Part shown: piece by piece, positions 46,496 to 56,364 of the stretch
How positions within the stretch are numbered: the first letter of the stretch is position 1
Layout of the letters: each line of letters opens with the position of its first letter
Assembly: GCF_000145255.1 (NCBI RefSeq)
Contig: NC_014394.1
Span: forward strand, 682,001 to 746,000
Length of the DNA stretch: 64,000 nucleotides
Origin: Gallionella capsiferriformans ES-2
GTDB lineage: Bacteria; Pseudomonadota; Gammaproteobacteria; Burkholderiales; Gallionellaceae
Direction of reading: 5' to 3'
Made by a program: the position numbers and the translations under genes
The notes under the pieces: model-generated
What the model saw: the letters and a program-made list of their open reading frames with translations, nothing else
What the model was told of the DNA's origin: nothing
Database searches by the model: none

Positions 46496-49400
46496 TGGTC
46501 CCCAATCGCATAGTCGGGCGCGTTGGCGCCGACATCCTCCAACGTCGCATCGCGGATAGCCGCCAAAGCGACGGGCAGCTTCCAGACTCGTCCGCTCTCT
46601 TTCGCTTGGACAAGCTTTCCTCGGGGCAGATTGCCTCGGTGGTGAAAGCGATTCTCGCAAATCCGGAGCTCTCGGCTCGGGTCGACTTGCGCATCCCTTC
46701 AGCCTTGGTTGAGGGCGAGGGGCTTCCTGAAAGCGTCCTTACCGCTCAGAACGCGGGGGCCGTGCGTAATTCCGGAACTGCAAAGGAAGCTTTGCTGACC
46801 GCCAACGGCAATGAGCACAACCTCGCTGATACGCTAGGGCACGTTACGGCTCTGGGAGCCAAGGAATTTCGAGCCAATGAGGACTGTTGGGTTGAGGCGA
46901 CCTGCCATGTAACCGGCATCGCTCCTGCTCCTGACGACAGGAAAATCTTCTTGGCGGGCTTGAAGGGAATGATGTCCTCGTTTGATCTCAGTTTGCACCA
47001 GATCGGCAGCTTCTGCGCTTTGGTGAGCGAGGCGAATACCTCGCAAGGCCAATCGATCCGCGATGCGATTGGCTGGGCTTTGCCTGCGGTGGGGCTTCCT
47101 CGGGACACCTCCTTCTTCTCGAGCGCGCGAACCTTTGGAACCGCCGCCGGTCCATGGCGCAAGGCTTTCGATAAGCTGTTCGTCAATCGCTACCCGCTCC
47201 TGTCCAGACTCAAACCCAATGGCCAGCCCCTTGAAGGTGCCGAGATGTTGTTGCTCCTGGAAGAGAACGCGGCGGCCATTCAAGACCATGCACGCGTTGC
47301 TTTGGAGGCGTTCATCAACGCTCCGGCCGGCGACGAGCCGACCGCCCAAGCCATTGCCTTGCTTGAGTGGGAAGTCGATGGTGTTCATTTCATTTTCGAC
47401 AAGCCTAGGGAAAAGCAACGGGGACTCGCGGATTCGACGATTCACTTTTTCGACCATGATTGCGAAGAGGCCGATGTTCTCGAGGAATGTTGGCGCAAAC
47501 ATCTTGAAGAATTCAAGGCGCGCGAGCGCCGAGCCGAAACAAACGAGGAGGACGAGGAGTTCTTTGAGCTGTATCGTCGCTATATCGAGCAAGCTCCTAA
47601 GCTTCTTTCGAGGTGGGAAAAGGCGATTTTTGGTAAGCCGATTGATTGTCACGATTTCCTCGAAGGCTTCGTGACTGCGGCGCAGCGCCTAGTCGCCGGG
47701 GCGGATGAGCCGAAAGGCGAGCGCGCCCTTCGGCTGACAATTTCTAAGGGGCGCACCGAGTGGCGCGAACGTTTCAATCGAGATGTCGGCGCCTATTTCT
47801 CGGTGATGCACCGCGGCCTCAAAGAGCTCATGGGAAACAAGGTCGAGTGGATCATCGAACGCATGGGGTCGGGCAGCTTGCCCGATCCGTTGTTCGAGCA
47901 CCCGGCATTCATCGCAAAAGAGAAGGAGATTCGAGGCGACAAGCTGAAGACCTCCACTTCACTGGCCAAACTGGCCCTCCAAATCAAGTTCGAGGTGGCT
48001 TTGATCGAGCGTAAGGGGGCTGCGACGGATATTCTGGATAAGACCCAACTGCTTTGGTCGTATCGCCCGGAGTCGATTGGCCTGTCTTTGGCCGCCGACA
48101 TGGCCCGTCTCAAGGAAAAAGGGGCTGTAGGCTGCACGGAGGTGCCTCGACGCCTCGTCAGCAAGAAGGGCGGTGTGCAAAGCGTTTCCCTTCTGGATAC
48201 ATCATCCTTGGAGGCGAGCTACTCGCGCGACGCCGGTTCGCTCGTGCCTCCCCCGAATAAGCTGCGCAGCTTGCGCGCCGAAATTAAACGCCGCATCGAC
48301 GAATTGGCGACAGACAGGCGCCTTTCCTCTGAACAACGAAATGAAATCCGCGCTGCTTGGAACAGCTTCGAAGAAGACTACATCAAGGCCATGGATGACT
48401 TTCTCTCCTATGGGCTGCATGGCGAGGCCGTCCTGAAACAGGCTGAATCTTTTGGGACTCTGCTAAGAACCTTATCGGTGCACGCGCGCGGCGATGTCTG
48501 TCGCGCCAAGCTCGTCTCCGAGGTGATCTCGATTGGAACCGTAAGGCTTTCTGGCGCTCAGGCTTGCCTAATCATTCCGCCTTGGCATCCGGAGCGCATG
48601 AAGGCTCTTGCCGTAAAAACTCGTCGCGTTGCCGGTTTGGTGACGCACATGCTCGGCGGAAAGGATGTCTTGTTTGGTGATCGAGGCATTTTCTTCCGCG
48701 AATTCTCCGAAGAACTCGCTCATCCGTTCTATCCGGAAATTGGGATCTTCATGCGTGGCGTGACCCCGCATCTTGTTTCGGAGACCAGCACGGTCAACGG
48801 TTACAGCTTGCTTGAATCACCTGAGCGTGGAACCGAGGACCAATTTTCTGACGTCGATCCATCCGCTGCAGCGAAGCAAATACGGGAATTGCTTGAACGG
48901 TATGTTGGCTTGCAGCCCCACGAGGGCGCGAACCTAAGCGTCCTACTCTACAACGCCGATGCTGCAGAACTCCCGCTTGCGGCCGTTCGCGAGCTCGCCA
49001 ATCTGAACACGGAAGCCGATTTTCAGTGCAATGTCTCCGTGCGCCACAGAGATCAAGCCAAGTTGCGTCGGGTCTATGCGGAACTAGTCAACAAATCGGG
49101 TGACGATCCCGACCTTCCGGTCGTGAGCGAGACCTCGGACAACTTCATGTCCAAGCTGCGCATTTCGGTTATTCCACCGTCGGCCACTCCGGCCAGGTCT
49201 GCAAACGAGTTCCGTCCGTTTGACATTGCTTTCCTGCATGACGTGGTTTCCCGCACGGCAGCCGTCGAGTGGGTTCAAGTTGATTGGACGAACGAGCGAC
49301 CGACTTTGGAACACGCGCCTTCGCGCTGGTCCTACCGGAGCGTCTCCGGGGAGAACGAGCTCAAATCCACCACGTTCCTGACTTGCCCGAGACAGACCGT

Positions 49401-51885
49401 ATCCGGCTGGGAATATGTCGGAGCCGTTGGCGCGGTCGCCCGCCGGACCGATCCACCCGCCAATGCACGTTTCCTTCCCGCGCGACGGATTTCGTTGCAG
49501 GACGAGGCGATAGGAGGCGCTCTCGATGACGCGCACGCTTTGGCCGAGTGGGTCGCCACCTACGACGAACTGCTCGACAAACGACAGCTTCAAGCCAACA
49601 AGGTGACCGTCGTCCGCTACCGCCGGGCGAGCACCAATGGCCGCAACATGATCGTCAGCTCCACTTCGGAGCTGCGCCTGCTCGGAGTTTTGATTAAACG
49701 CCGCCTCGACGGGCTGGCCCTGCCGCTTGATGTTGATCAAATGGCAGACTTGGCTGGACGGATGAAGAAAGACGCCTTGTCCATCTCTGGTGACATCGTT
49801 CTTCGGGCCGCCAAGCGGGGAGTGTCTGCAGGTGAGATGATCGGCTTGGTTCTCAGCCGCCACTTGCTCGAACAGGAATTCAAAGCGCTGACGGGAAGCC
49901 GACAGGCGTTCAGTGTCTTCTTCCTTCTCGACGATTACGCCGACTGGCTGTCCCAGAAGGAAAGCCGCATCGCTGACATCCTCGGCCTATGCGTGGAGGA
50001 GGGAGAAGATGGTCCGCGCCTGCATATTGCGATCGTCGAATCTAAATACGTCTCGCATCTCGGCGCGGCCGAGGCCAAGCGCTCATCGAAGACCCAGCTT
50101 TTGGCGACCTTGTCGACCTTCCACGCCGCCCTCTTCGGAGATCCGGGTCGTTTGGATCGCGATGTATGGCTCGCGCGTCTGGCCGACATGCTCTTGGATG
50201 CGGACATTCCCTCGGGCTGCACGCCGCTGCTGGAACGAGTTCGGGCCAAGGTCCGCGATGGGGAGTCGGGGATTTCCTTGCGTGGGTATTCCCATGTGTT
50301 CGTTCATTCGGCGGAGCCGGGCGTCACTCAGCCTGCTTCGGAGCAAATTGCCATCACCGATTCTAGTGGCCTGCAAGCCCTTCAAGAGGTCTTCGAGCGC
50401 GGGGAACTGCGCGAATTGATCGGTGGCTACGCAAATGGATCCGATCCAGCATTATTGCGTTCGCGTCTTGGCACAGATCACCCGTGGAGCTCCGCAGAGG
50501 TGAAGCCTCCGGCGCCCCGAGTTGCGTGGACGGCCATGATGGAGCACCTGGGGCCGATCGCCGAGACGGCAGATGAGAAACAAGCCGAGAAGACTCACTC
50601 TAGTGAACCCGACGTGATTGAGTCCTCATCTGTGGAAGCACCAGTGGAAGTGGCTTCGCCATCTAATCAGCAAGTGCTTTCGAACGCCGGTACGAATCTT
50701 GGTGCCCTAGTTCAAACGAAAATGGCCTCCCATTCATCCGTGGTGGACGAACGGGAGGCTTGGGCCGAGGAAACGACGCGCAAGCTAAAAACAGCTCTCA
50801 ATGGGTATGGCCTGCAAGCTGCGGTGCTTGGCACTCGTCTGACGCCAAATGGCTGCCTAGTTCGCTTGGCCGGATCCGACAAGCTTCGAGTGGAGGACAT
50901 TGAGGCGAAGCGCACGCAGCTTCTGACGACGCACGCCATCAACCTCGTTACGGTCCAGCCCAAGCCGGGAGAGATCGTGGTGACCATTGCTGGTGAAAAG
51001 CGCCAGTCCGTTTCGATGTGGGATCTATGGGCTAGGCGCGAACTTAATCGCAATACCGCCGGTATCAACACCTCGTTCATTCTGGGTCTGCAAGAAATCA
51101 ACGGGGCGCTCCTGTATCTGAATCTTGGCAAGGAGTTCGGCGGGCTGCAGTCGCACGAGCCGCATTCCTTGGTCGCCGGAGCGACCGGCAGCGGTAAATC
51201 GGTGCTGCTCCAAGCATTGCTCCTGGATGTTGCTGCGACCAACTCCAAAGATTTGGCACAGATCATCTTGATTGATCCCAAGATGGGTGTCGACTACGCG
51301 GCTTTGGAGGATCTACCTCACATGCGCGAGCCGATCATCACGACACGGGAACGCTCGACGGAGGTTCTGACGGCTTTGGTTGAGGAGATGGAAGGGCGGT
51401 ATCGGCTGTTTGCCCCGGCCCGAGCACGGGATCTTGCTACCTACAACGCCAAGATGGCTTTTGAAGACAGGCTGCCAATGGTATTCCTCGTCCACGACGA
51501 GTTCGCAGATTGGATGCTCGATGACGAATACAAGGGAGCGATCAGCGCTGCTGTTCAGCGCTTGGGTGTCAAGGCTCGGGCGGCCGGCATTCACTTGATC
51601 TTCGCTGCTCAGCGGCCTGACAAAGACGTTATGCCGATGCAGCTTCGGGAAAATCTCGGAAATCGTCTGATTCTGAAAGTGGCCAGTGAAGCGACTTCGA
51701 AAATTTCCTTGGATCGTCCTGGTGCCGAGCTGCTACTTGGCAAAGGGCATCTGGCCGCTAAGCTCAATGGCGAGCAGGGGCTGATTTTTGCTCAGGCCCC
51801 GTTTTTATCAGATGATGACATTGCCGCAGCAGTAGAGGCGATTGCGCTCGACAACTCGCAAAGATCAGCAAATGGCACCATCTAA
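46495..51885 (+). CDS. sspH: SspH/DndH-like FtsK/HerA-type DNA translocase
   Basis: A 1796-residue protein, mostly of unknown fold, with an FtsK-like motor in the last 300 residues: Walker A AGATGSGKSVLLQALLLD near 1560, IILIDPKMGVDYAALEDLPH, Walker B-like MVFLVHDEFADWML and HLIFAAQRPDKDVMP. The length and C-terminal motor match DndH/SspH, the DNA-processing subunit of FGH restriction complexes. An acidic, Ser/Glu-rich linker (about 1360-1410) separates the body from the motor. The ATG at 46495 overlaps the preceding stop and has AAGGA upstream. The last 14 bases overlap the helicase-like gene. Confidence 0.75.
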   Translation: MVPNRIVGRVGADILQRRIADSRQSDGQLPDSSALFRLDKLSSGQIASVVKAILANPELSARVDLRIPSALVEGEGLPESVLTAQNAGAVRNSGTAKEALLTANGNEHNLADTLGHVTALGAKEFRANEDCWVEATCHVTGIAPAPDDRKIFLAGLKGMMSSFDLSLHQIGSFCALVSEANTSQGQSIRDAIGWALPAVGLPRDTSFFSSARTFGTAAGPWRKAFDKLFVNRYPLLSRLKPNGQPLEGAEMLLLLEENAAAIQDHARVALEAFINAPAGDEPTAQAIALLEWEVDGVHFIFDKPREKQRGLADSTIHFFDHDCEEADVLEECWRKHLEEFKARERRAETNEEDEEFFELYRRYIEQAPKLLSRWEKAIFGKPIDCHDFLEGFVTAAQRLVAGADEPKGERALRLTISKGRTEWRERFNRDVGAYFSVMHRGLKELMGNKVEWIIERMGSGSLPDPLFEHPAFIAKEKEIRGDKLKTSTSLAKLALQIKFEVALIERKGAATDILDKTQLLWSYRPESIGLSLAADMARLKEKGAVGCTEVPRRLVSKKGGVQSVSLLDTSSLEASYSRDAGSLVPPPNKLRSLRAEIKRRIDELATDRRLSSEQRNEIRAAWNSFEEDYIKAMDDFLSYGLHGEAVLKQAESFGTLLRTLSVHARGDVCRAKLVSEVISIGTVRLSGAQACLIIPPWHPERMKALAVKTRRVAGLVTHMLGGKDVLFGDRGIFFREFSEELAHPFYPEIGIFMRGVTPHLVSETSTVNGYSLLESPERGTEDQFSDVDPSAAAKQIRELLERYVGLQPHEGANLSVLLYNADAAELPLAAVRELANLNTEADFQCNVSVRHRDQAKLRRVYAELVNKSGDDPDLPVVSETSDNFMSKLRISVIPPSATPARSANEFRPFDIAFLHDVVSRTAAVEWVQVDWTNERPTLEHAPSRWSYRSVSGENELKSTTFLTCPRQTVSGWEYVGAVGAVARRTDPPANARFLPARRISLQDEAIGGALDDAHALAEWVATYDELLDKRQLQANKVTVVRYRRASTNGRNMIVSSTSELRLLGVLIKRRLDGLALPLDVDQMADLAGRMKKDALSISGDIVLRAAKRGVSAGEMIGLVLSRHLLEQEFKALTGSRQAFSVFFLLDDYADWLSQKESRIADILGLCVEEGEDGPRLHIAIVESKYVSHLGAAEAKRSSKTQLLATLSTFHAALFGDPGRLDRDVWLARLADMLLDADIPSGCTPLLERVRAKVRDGESGISLRGYSHVFVHSAEPGVTQPASEQIAITDSSGLQALQEVFERGELRELIGGYANGSDPALLRSRLGTDHPWSSAEVKPPAPRVAWTAMMEHLGPIAETADEKQAEKTHSSEPDVIESSSVEAPVEVASPSNQQVLSNAGTNLGALVQTKMASHSSVVDEREAWAEETTRKLKTALNGYGLQAAVLGTRLTPNGCLVRLAGSDKLRVEDIEAKRTQLLTTHAINLVTVQPKPGEIVVTIAGEKRQSVSMWDLWARRELNRNTAGINTSFILGLQEINGALLYLNLGKEFGGLQSHEPHSLVAGATGSGKSVLLQALLLDVAATNSKDLAQIILIDPKMGVDYAALEDLPHMREPIITTRERSTEVLTALVEEMEGRYRLFAPARARDLATYNAKMAFEDRLPMVFLVHDEFADWMLDDEYKGAISAAVQRLGVKARAAGIHLIFAAQRPDKDVMPMQLRENLGNRLILKVASEATSKISLDRPGAELLLGKGHLAAKLNGEQGLIFAQAPFLSDDDIAAAVEAIALDNSQRSANGTI

Positions 51886-53506
51886 CACTCCAGAACTTCC
51901 ATCGACCTTAGGATCATCTAGAGAGGCTGCGATGACTCGACTCGTTGAACACCTGGCCAGAAGCGAGACGTCCGAGCTCGCTCCCCTGTTGGGATCCTCA
52001 ACCGTTGAATTACTTTCTAAGCTTGGCCCAGAAGCGACCAGCCCAGCTGGTCTGGCTTACTTTATTGTGAGTCTACATGGAAAACGCGGCGCTTTGCGAA
52101 GGCAGGACATTCGAGGTCTCCTGCTGTCCAAACTGGATATGTCAGAGGCCACTCAACTGTGCCACCAGCTTCAGCTGCCAGTGATTTCGCCCCTCCAAGC
52201 GCTTAGTGGTCTCAATTTCGATGCTGCGCCAGGCAATCTGGAACTTCTGGAAAGATGGTATGGCTTAGTGGATGACGATGTTGAGGCGCCTCTTCAAGCA
52301 TCCGAGGGATCCCACAAAGTCATTGCCTCCCACAAGCTCCATCCGCATCAACTGAACGCATTTCGCAAACTTCTACGAGCGATCGCCCACCCGCCATGTT
52401 CCGCTTTAGTTCACATGCCGTTTGGCGCGGGAAAGCTTCGGCTCGTCGCTACGGCGGCGCTCGATCTGTATCGATCGGATGCCGACGATCGATCGATCAT
52501 CTGGCTGGCCCCCGGTACAGCAATGTGTGAGGAGGCGTTCCTTGAGTTGCAGGAGGTGTGGCAGCAACTAGGCTCACGCGACACAACTATTCTCCGGCTC
52601 TACGGTGAGCATCCGACGCGCGATTTGGATCAGCTCGGAGGGGCGATAGCAGTCATCGACATTCTTCGACTCAGCAAGGATGACCCGGCACTCGAAAAGC
52701 TAGGGGCCTTCACGTCGGTAGCCGTCTTTGCTGATGCAGAGAGTCTCATTCATCCTGTTGGGGCCGAGATTGTCAGAAGGATGTCTGCAGGTGGACATTT
52801 CAGTGTCGTGGGAATACTGGCTACATCTGGTGCGGCCATTCCTACGGAACCTGCTCAGAGTGCCTTGAAGGCAGCCTTTTCGGACGCTTGGATAACGGTC
52901 GCAGCCGAAGACGAATTGCAGTTGCTTCGCGAGGCAGGCGACTTCGCGAGCATTGACGCCACAGTCGTGCATCTCACGAACCACTCGACCACAAGCGCCC
53001 CGCTCCCGGTCAACCACGACTCGCTCGACTTCGATCACAGTTACGTTACCGAGCTCAGCAACAGCGTTGAACGCAACGAGCGCATCATGGAGGTCTTGAA
53101 GAAGGAGGCCGGCGGTAGGGGACGGATTATCTATTACGCGACAACAGCCGAGAATGCGAGGCTGTTCGCTGGCCTTCTGCCGGTCCAAGGGGTGAAGGCA
53201 AGATCCGTTACTGCGGAGGAATCCCCAGCAGAACGCGCCCTTGCCCTTCAGAGATTTGTCGCTAGAGAGGAAAGGGTCTTGTGCGTACACGGGTTCCTGC
53301 TCTCCGGAATCTCCGTTCCGGACATCTCCGTATGTCTGATGGCGTCGCCCTGCAAGTCCCGAGCAACTTTCCTATCCATGATCGGGCGGCTTGTCCAGGC
53401 GCGAACGGCCGATCTTCAAACTCTAAGACTCATTGTAGCTGCAGACTCACAAGCCGATACCGGCTGGGTGGGGTCGCTGAGCACTTGGTCGCCACTGAAC
53501 ACCTAG
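51872..53506 (+). CDS. Degenerate SF2 helicase-like protein (DndI-like)
   Basis: A 544-residue protein with the outline of a DEAD/DEAH helicase: HKLHPHQLNAFRKLL (Q-like motif), P-loop GAGK at residues 185-188 (GAGKLR rather than GxGKT), FADAES at 286-291 in place of DEAH, GILATSG as motif III, LSGISVPD as motif V and IGRLVQA as motif VI, lacking the usual arginine. Key catalytic positions are therefore altered, so it may bind rather than unwind DNA. Helicase-like DndI genes sometimes follow dndFGH, which fits. The ATG at 51872 lies inside the end of the translocase gene; the frame is open to 51842. Confidence 0.7.
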   Translation: MAPSNTPELPSTLGSSREAAMTRLVEHLARSETSELAPLLGSSTVELLSKLGPEATSPAGLAYFIVSLHGKRGALRRQDIRGLLLSKLDMSEATQLCHQLQLPVISPLQALSGLNFDAAPGNLELLERWYGLVDDDVEAPLQASEGSHKVIASHKLHPHQLNAFRKLLRAIAHPPCSALVHMPFGAGKLRLVATAALDLYRSDADDRSIIWLAPGTAMCEEAFLELQEVWQQLGSRDTTILRLYGEHPTRDLDQLGGAIAVIDILRLSKDDPALEKLGAFTSVAVFADAESLIHPVGAEIVRRMSAGGHFSVVGILATSGAAIPTEPAQSALKAAFSDAWITVAAEDELQLLREAGDFASIDATVVHLTNHSTTSAPLPVNHDSLDFDHSYVTELSNSVERNERIMEVLKKEAGGRGRIIYYATTAENARLFAGLLPVQGVKARSVTAEESPAERALALQRFVAREERVLCVHGFLLSGISVPDISVCLMASPCKSRATFLSMIGRLVQARTADLQTLRLIVAADSQADTGWVGSLSTWSPLNT

Positions 53507-53514
53507 GAGTCTAT

Positions 53515-55278
53515 ATGTCATTTCCCATCATCCCCCAGAATCTGTCCATTGCTGCGATGCGAAGCTCAGGCTATCGCGACACTGCCCACGCCTTGGCGGA
53601 GCTCATCGACAACGCTATCCAGGCCGGAGAGGAAACTAAAACCCGCACCGAAGTTGAGGTCATTTGCATCGACGAAGTTTCGACCGAGGGACGACGTCAG
53701 ACCTCCCGAATCGCGGTCTATGATAATGCCATTGGCATGAGCCCCGGCCTACTCAGAAAGTCCCTTCAGTTCGGCAATGGCTCGCGTCTTGACAGGGCTC
53801 AGCAGAAGGGGATCGGTAAGTTTGGCATGGGTTTGCCGAACTCTTCGATCTCTCAATGCAAGAGGGTGGACGTCTGGACATGGCAAGATGGGGTGGTTCA
53901 TCACGCGTACTTGGATGTGCAGGATATCCAAGATGGCAAGATGATTGAAGTTCCAGAGTCGCAACCCTCTGAGATCCCCTCAGAGTGGAGATCATTGATC
54001 GCTGGCAATCTCGAAGAACACGGTACCTTGGTCGTCTGGAGCAAACTGGACCGCATCACTTGGAAGCAAAGTACGACTCTGCTGCGACACACTGAATTTA
54101 TCAGCGGGCGAGTGTACCGACACTTCATCAACGACAAGTCTGTTCGAATTCGTCTTGCCGCCTATGAGAGCAAGACCAAAGCGACCGTCTATGAAAGCTT
54201 CGTCCGGCCAAACGATCCGCTCTACCTGATGTCCGGAACGAATGCCCCTGCGCCCTTTAATCAGATGCCGGCCTTCGTGCCCTTCGGACAACCGCTGGTA
54301 CTCAAGGTGGCTCTCAGCGGGGTGGAACATTCCGTGACCATCATGGCTTCAATCTGCAAGCCGGAGGCGCGGCGTGAAGGAGGAGGTAAAGCTATAGGTC
54401 AGCATGCGCAAAGAAATCAGGGCATCTCCGTCGTGAGATCGAGGCGTGAGCTAGAGCTCAACCACAGCTTCACGAACTCCTACGACACGCGGGAGAGATG
54501 GTGGGGGATTGAAGTGCAGTTCGAGCCTGGCTTGGATGACGTCTTCGGGGTCAGCAACAACAAGCAGTCTGCAACTGGATTTACATACTTGAGTGTCGAG
54601 GAAGACTCATTTGAAGAGGGCCTCAGCGCGAAGGAGTACCAGGAAAGGCTGGAGCAGGATCGTGATCCGCAGCTTGTAATGTACCGCATCAGCCGCGAGA
54701 TCGAGAAGCTATTACACTCTATGCGCGCGCAAGTGGCCAAGATGCGAGAAGGTGAGCGCATCGACTCCGCGAAGGAACGAGCAGAGAACAAGGCTGAGAA
54801 AGCGGCCACTGACTCGGTGATGAGACGTAGAGAACGGGTTGGAGATATCGGCCGAAGTGACAAAGAGGAGCATGCACACGCAAGCGAACGCGCATCGGCG
54901 CTTACCGCCGACATTGTCCAGGACGGCGTGGAGGAGGCGAAAGCTCAAGTACTCGCAGTGGAGTATGTCAGCAAGAAGATCAAATTTCGCTTCAGGCACG
55001 CCGAAATTTCAGGTTTCAATATCTTCGACATCTCCACTGCTGGGGGCGTCATCTTGGTCACCCTGAACACGCGTCATCCAGTGCACGCACGAATCTTCGA
55101 GGTCCTTCGGGGGGAGGAAGGGCCTGAAACTCAGTACGCTAGGCAGGTCCTGTCGCTTGTTGCCGCCTGGGCTCGGATGGAAGATGAAGCGGCAAGCGGG
55201 CAGCTCCGAAGGGCCATGGAGGAAAACCGTTCTGAGTGGGGTCGAATGGCCATGGACTTCTTCGAGATCGAGAATTAA
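53515..55278 (+). CDS. GHKL ATPase (MORC/MutL/Hsp90-like) in a defence operon
   Basis: A 587-residue protein with a complete Bergerat-fold ATP site: N-box ELIDNAIQAG (29-38), G1 box VYDNAIGMSP (68-77) and G2 box GIGKFGMGLPNSS (99-111). An S5-like transducer region follows (SIAPE-type pattern not clear), then a charged coiled-coil stretch at about 395-470 and a C-terminal globular part. Prokaryotic MORC-like ATPases are known from restriction-type operons with helicases and nucleases. The start at 53515 (MSFPIIPQNLSIAAM) has AGGAG six bases upstream; a longer open frame back to 53281 only overlaps the helicase gene. The next gene starts two bases after its stop. Confidence 0.82.
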   Translation: MSFPIIPQNLSIAAMRSSGYRDTAHALAELIDNAIQAGEETKTRTEVEVICIDEVSTEGRRQTSRIAVYDNAIGMSPGLLRKSLQFGNGSRLDRAQQKGIGKFGMGLPNSSISQCKRVDVWTWQDGVVHHAYLDVQDIQDGKMIEVPESQPSEIPSEWRSLIAGNLEEHGTLVVWSKLDRITWKQSTTLLRHTEFISGRVYRHFINDKSVRIRLAAYESKTKATVYESFVRPNDPLYLMSGTNAPAPFNQMPAFVPFGQPLVLKVALSGVEHSVTIMASICKPEARREGGGKAIGQHAQRNQGISVVRSRRELELNHSFTNSYDTRERWWGIEVQFEPGLDDVFGVSNNKQSATGFTYLSVEEDSFEEGLSAKEYQERLEQDRDPQLVMYRISREIEKLLHSMRAQVAKMREGERIDSAKERAENKAEKAATDSVMRRRERVGDIGRSDKEEHAHASERASALTADIVQDGVEEAKAQVLAVEYVSKKIKFRFRHAEISGFNIFDISTAGGVILVTLNTRHPVHARIFEVLRGEEGPETQYARQVLSLVAAWARMEDEAASGQLRRAMEENRSEWGRMAMDFFEIEN

Positions 55279-55280
55279 CC

Positions 55281-56363
55281 ATGGGCGGGCGCGAAGCGAT
55301 CCGCGGGTTTGCGGTGCAGACCCTCATCTGTCTGCTTGACTCATTCTGTGCGGACGTACAGTGGACCGCTGTCACGCTTGAGCCTGACTCCGACAACGAT
55401 AAGGTGGATATCTACTGGGAGTACGACGATGGTTCGACCTGCGCTCAGCAGGTCAAATCGTCCAAGAACCAGATCGGGAAAAGTCATGTGGACGGTTGGT
55501 GCAAAGAGCTCAAGGACTCCCGCTCTGCAATCAAGTATCAGCTGATATTGGCTGGGCCGATCGCTGCTGCCGTTTTGGATGATGCCCCATTTCATGGTGT
55601 AGAGGTGCCTACCCCCACGTCAATGGACACTCTGGCTCTACTTGAGCAGGCTATCACGAAGGTGGATCGCTACCTGACTGCGAAATCCATTGATCCGCTT
55701 CCACTGCCTCTTCGCGAGTCGTTGATCTACGAGCTCGTCGCACGCATGCTTCAGGCAGCGATATGCGGAAAGCGTATGCCGCGTGACGAGTTCGATGGAT
55801 GGGTGCTCAGCGGAATCACGGCCTCCTACCCGCATGCGGTTAGTCAGCGCTTGACCTCGAACTGCGCTGTTCTGTGGAGCGTGCTGGAAATAGCGGGTCC
55901 AGTGCAGGTTTCCGGCCGTGCTTTCGAGCTAGTTCTTCCACTCACAGTCGTCAACGGAGGTGCTTCCACAGCCGTCGTGGAGATGTTTTTGCTGCGTGTA
56001 TGGTCCGCCACGCGAGAGATGCGCTACCGCCCCGAACTCGTTGTTGCCGATAAACCCGGCGAGGTATACGCCACGCGACGACGACAAGGGCATCCATTCG
56101 GAGACTTCGCGATCGCCCCACAGTCTTCGGTTCAACAGTCCGTTCTGTTCGTTCCAGTTCAACGCCCGGGATACGAGTCGAACGAGTGGCCTATAGGCGA
56201 CTACCAAGTCGAACTGTTCGTCAAGTACGCGGCCCAGGCAGCTCTGTGCTCGATCAAGAAGGCTACGATCACGATTAAGATGGACGAGTTCGCCGTTCTG
56301 ACGTCCGGTCAGACCCGGTACATCTCCATCGCCAATCTGGACAAGTATCTGAGCCTGCTTTGA
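55281..56363 (+). CDS. DUF4297/Cap4-like nuclease-domain protein
   Basis: A 360-residue protein. Residues 1-100 resemble the DUF4297 (Cap4-type) dsDNA nuclease: GFAVQTLICLLDSF, then VDIYWEYDDG with the metal-binding Asp at 43, and QQVKSS giving the Q57-x-K59 motif of PD-(D/E)xK relatives. The C-terminal two-thirds are strand-rich (about 195-360) without a recognised domain; they may sense a ligand or hold the GHKL partner. It is the last gene of the rightward operon, and its stop lies one base from the sspD stop on the other strand. Nuclease activity is inferred. Confidence 0.7.
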   Translation: MGGREAIRGFAVQTLICLLDSFCADVQWTAVTLEPDSDNDKVDIYWEYDDGSTCAQQVKSSKNQIGKSHVDGWCKELKDSRSAIKYQLILAGPIAAAVLDDAPFHGVEVPTPTSMDTLALLEQAITKVDRYLTAKSIDPLPLPLRESLIYELVARMLQAAICGKRMPRDEFDGWVLSGITASYPHAVSQRLTSNCAVLWSVLEIAGPVQVSGRAFELVLPLTVVNGGASTAVVEMFLLRVWSATREMRYRPELVVADKPGEVYATRRRQGHPFGDFAIAPQSSVQQSVLFVPVQRPGYESNEWPIGDYQVELFVKYAAQAALCSIKKATITIKMDEFAVLTSGQTRYISIANLDKYLSLL

Positions 56364-56364
56364 G

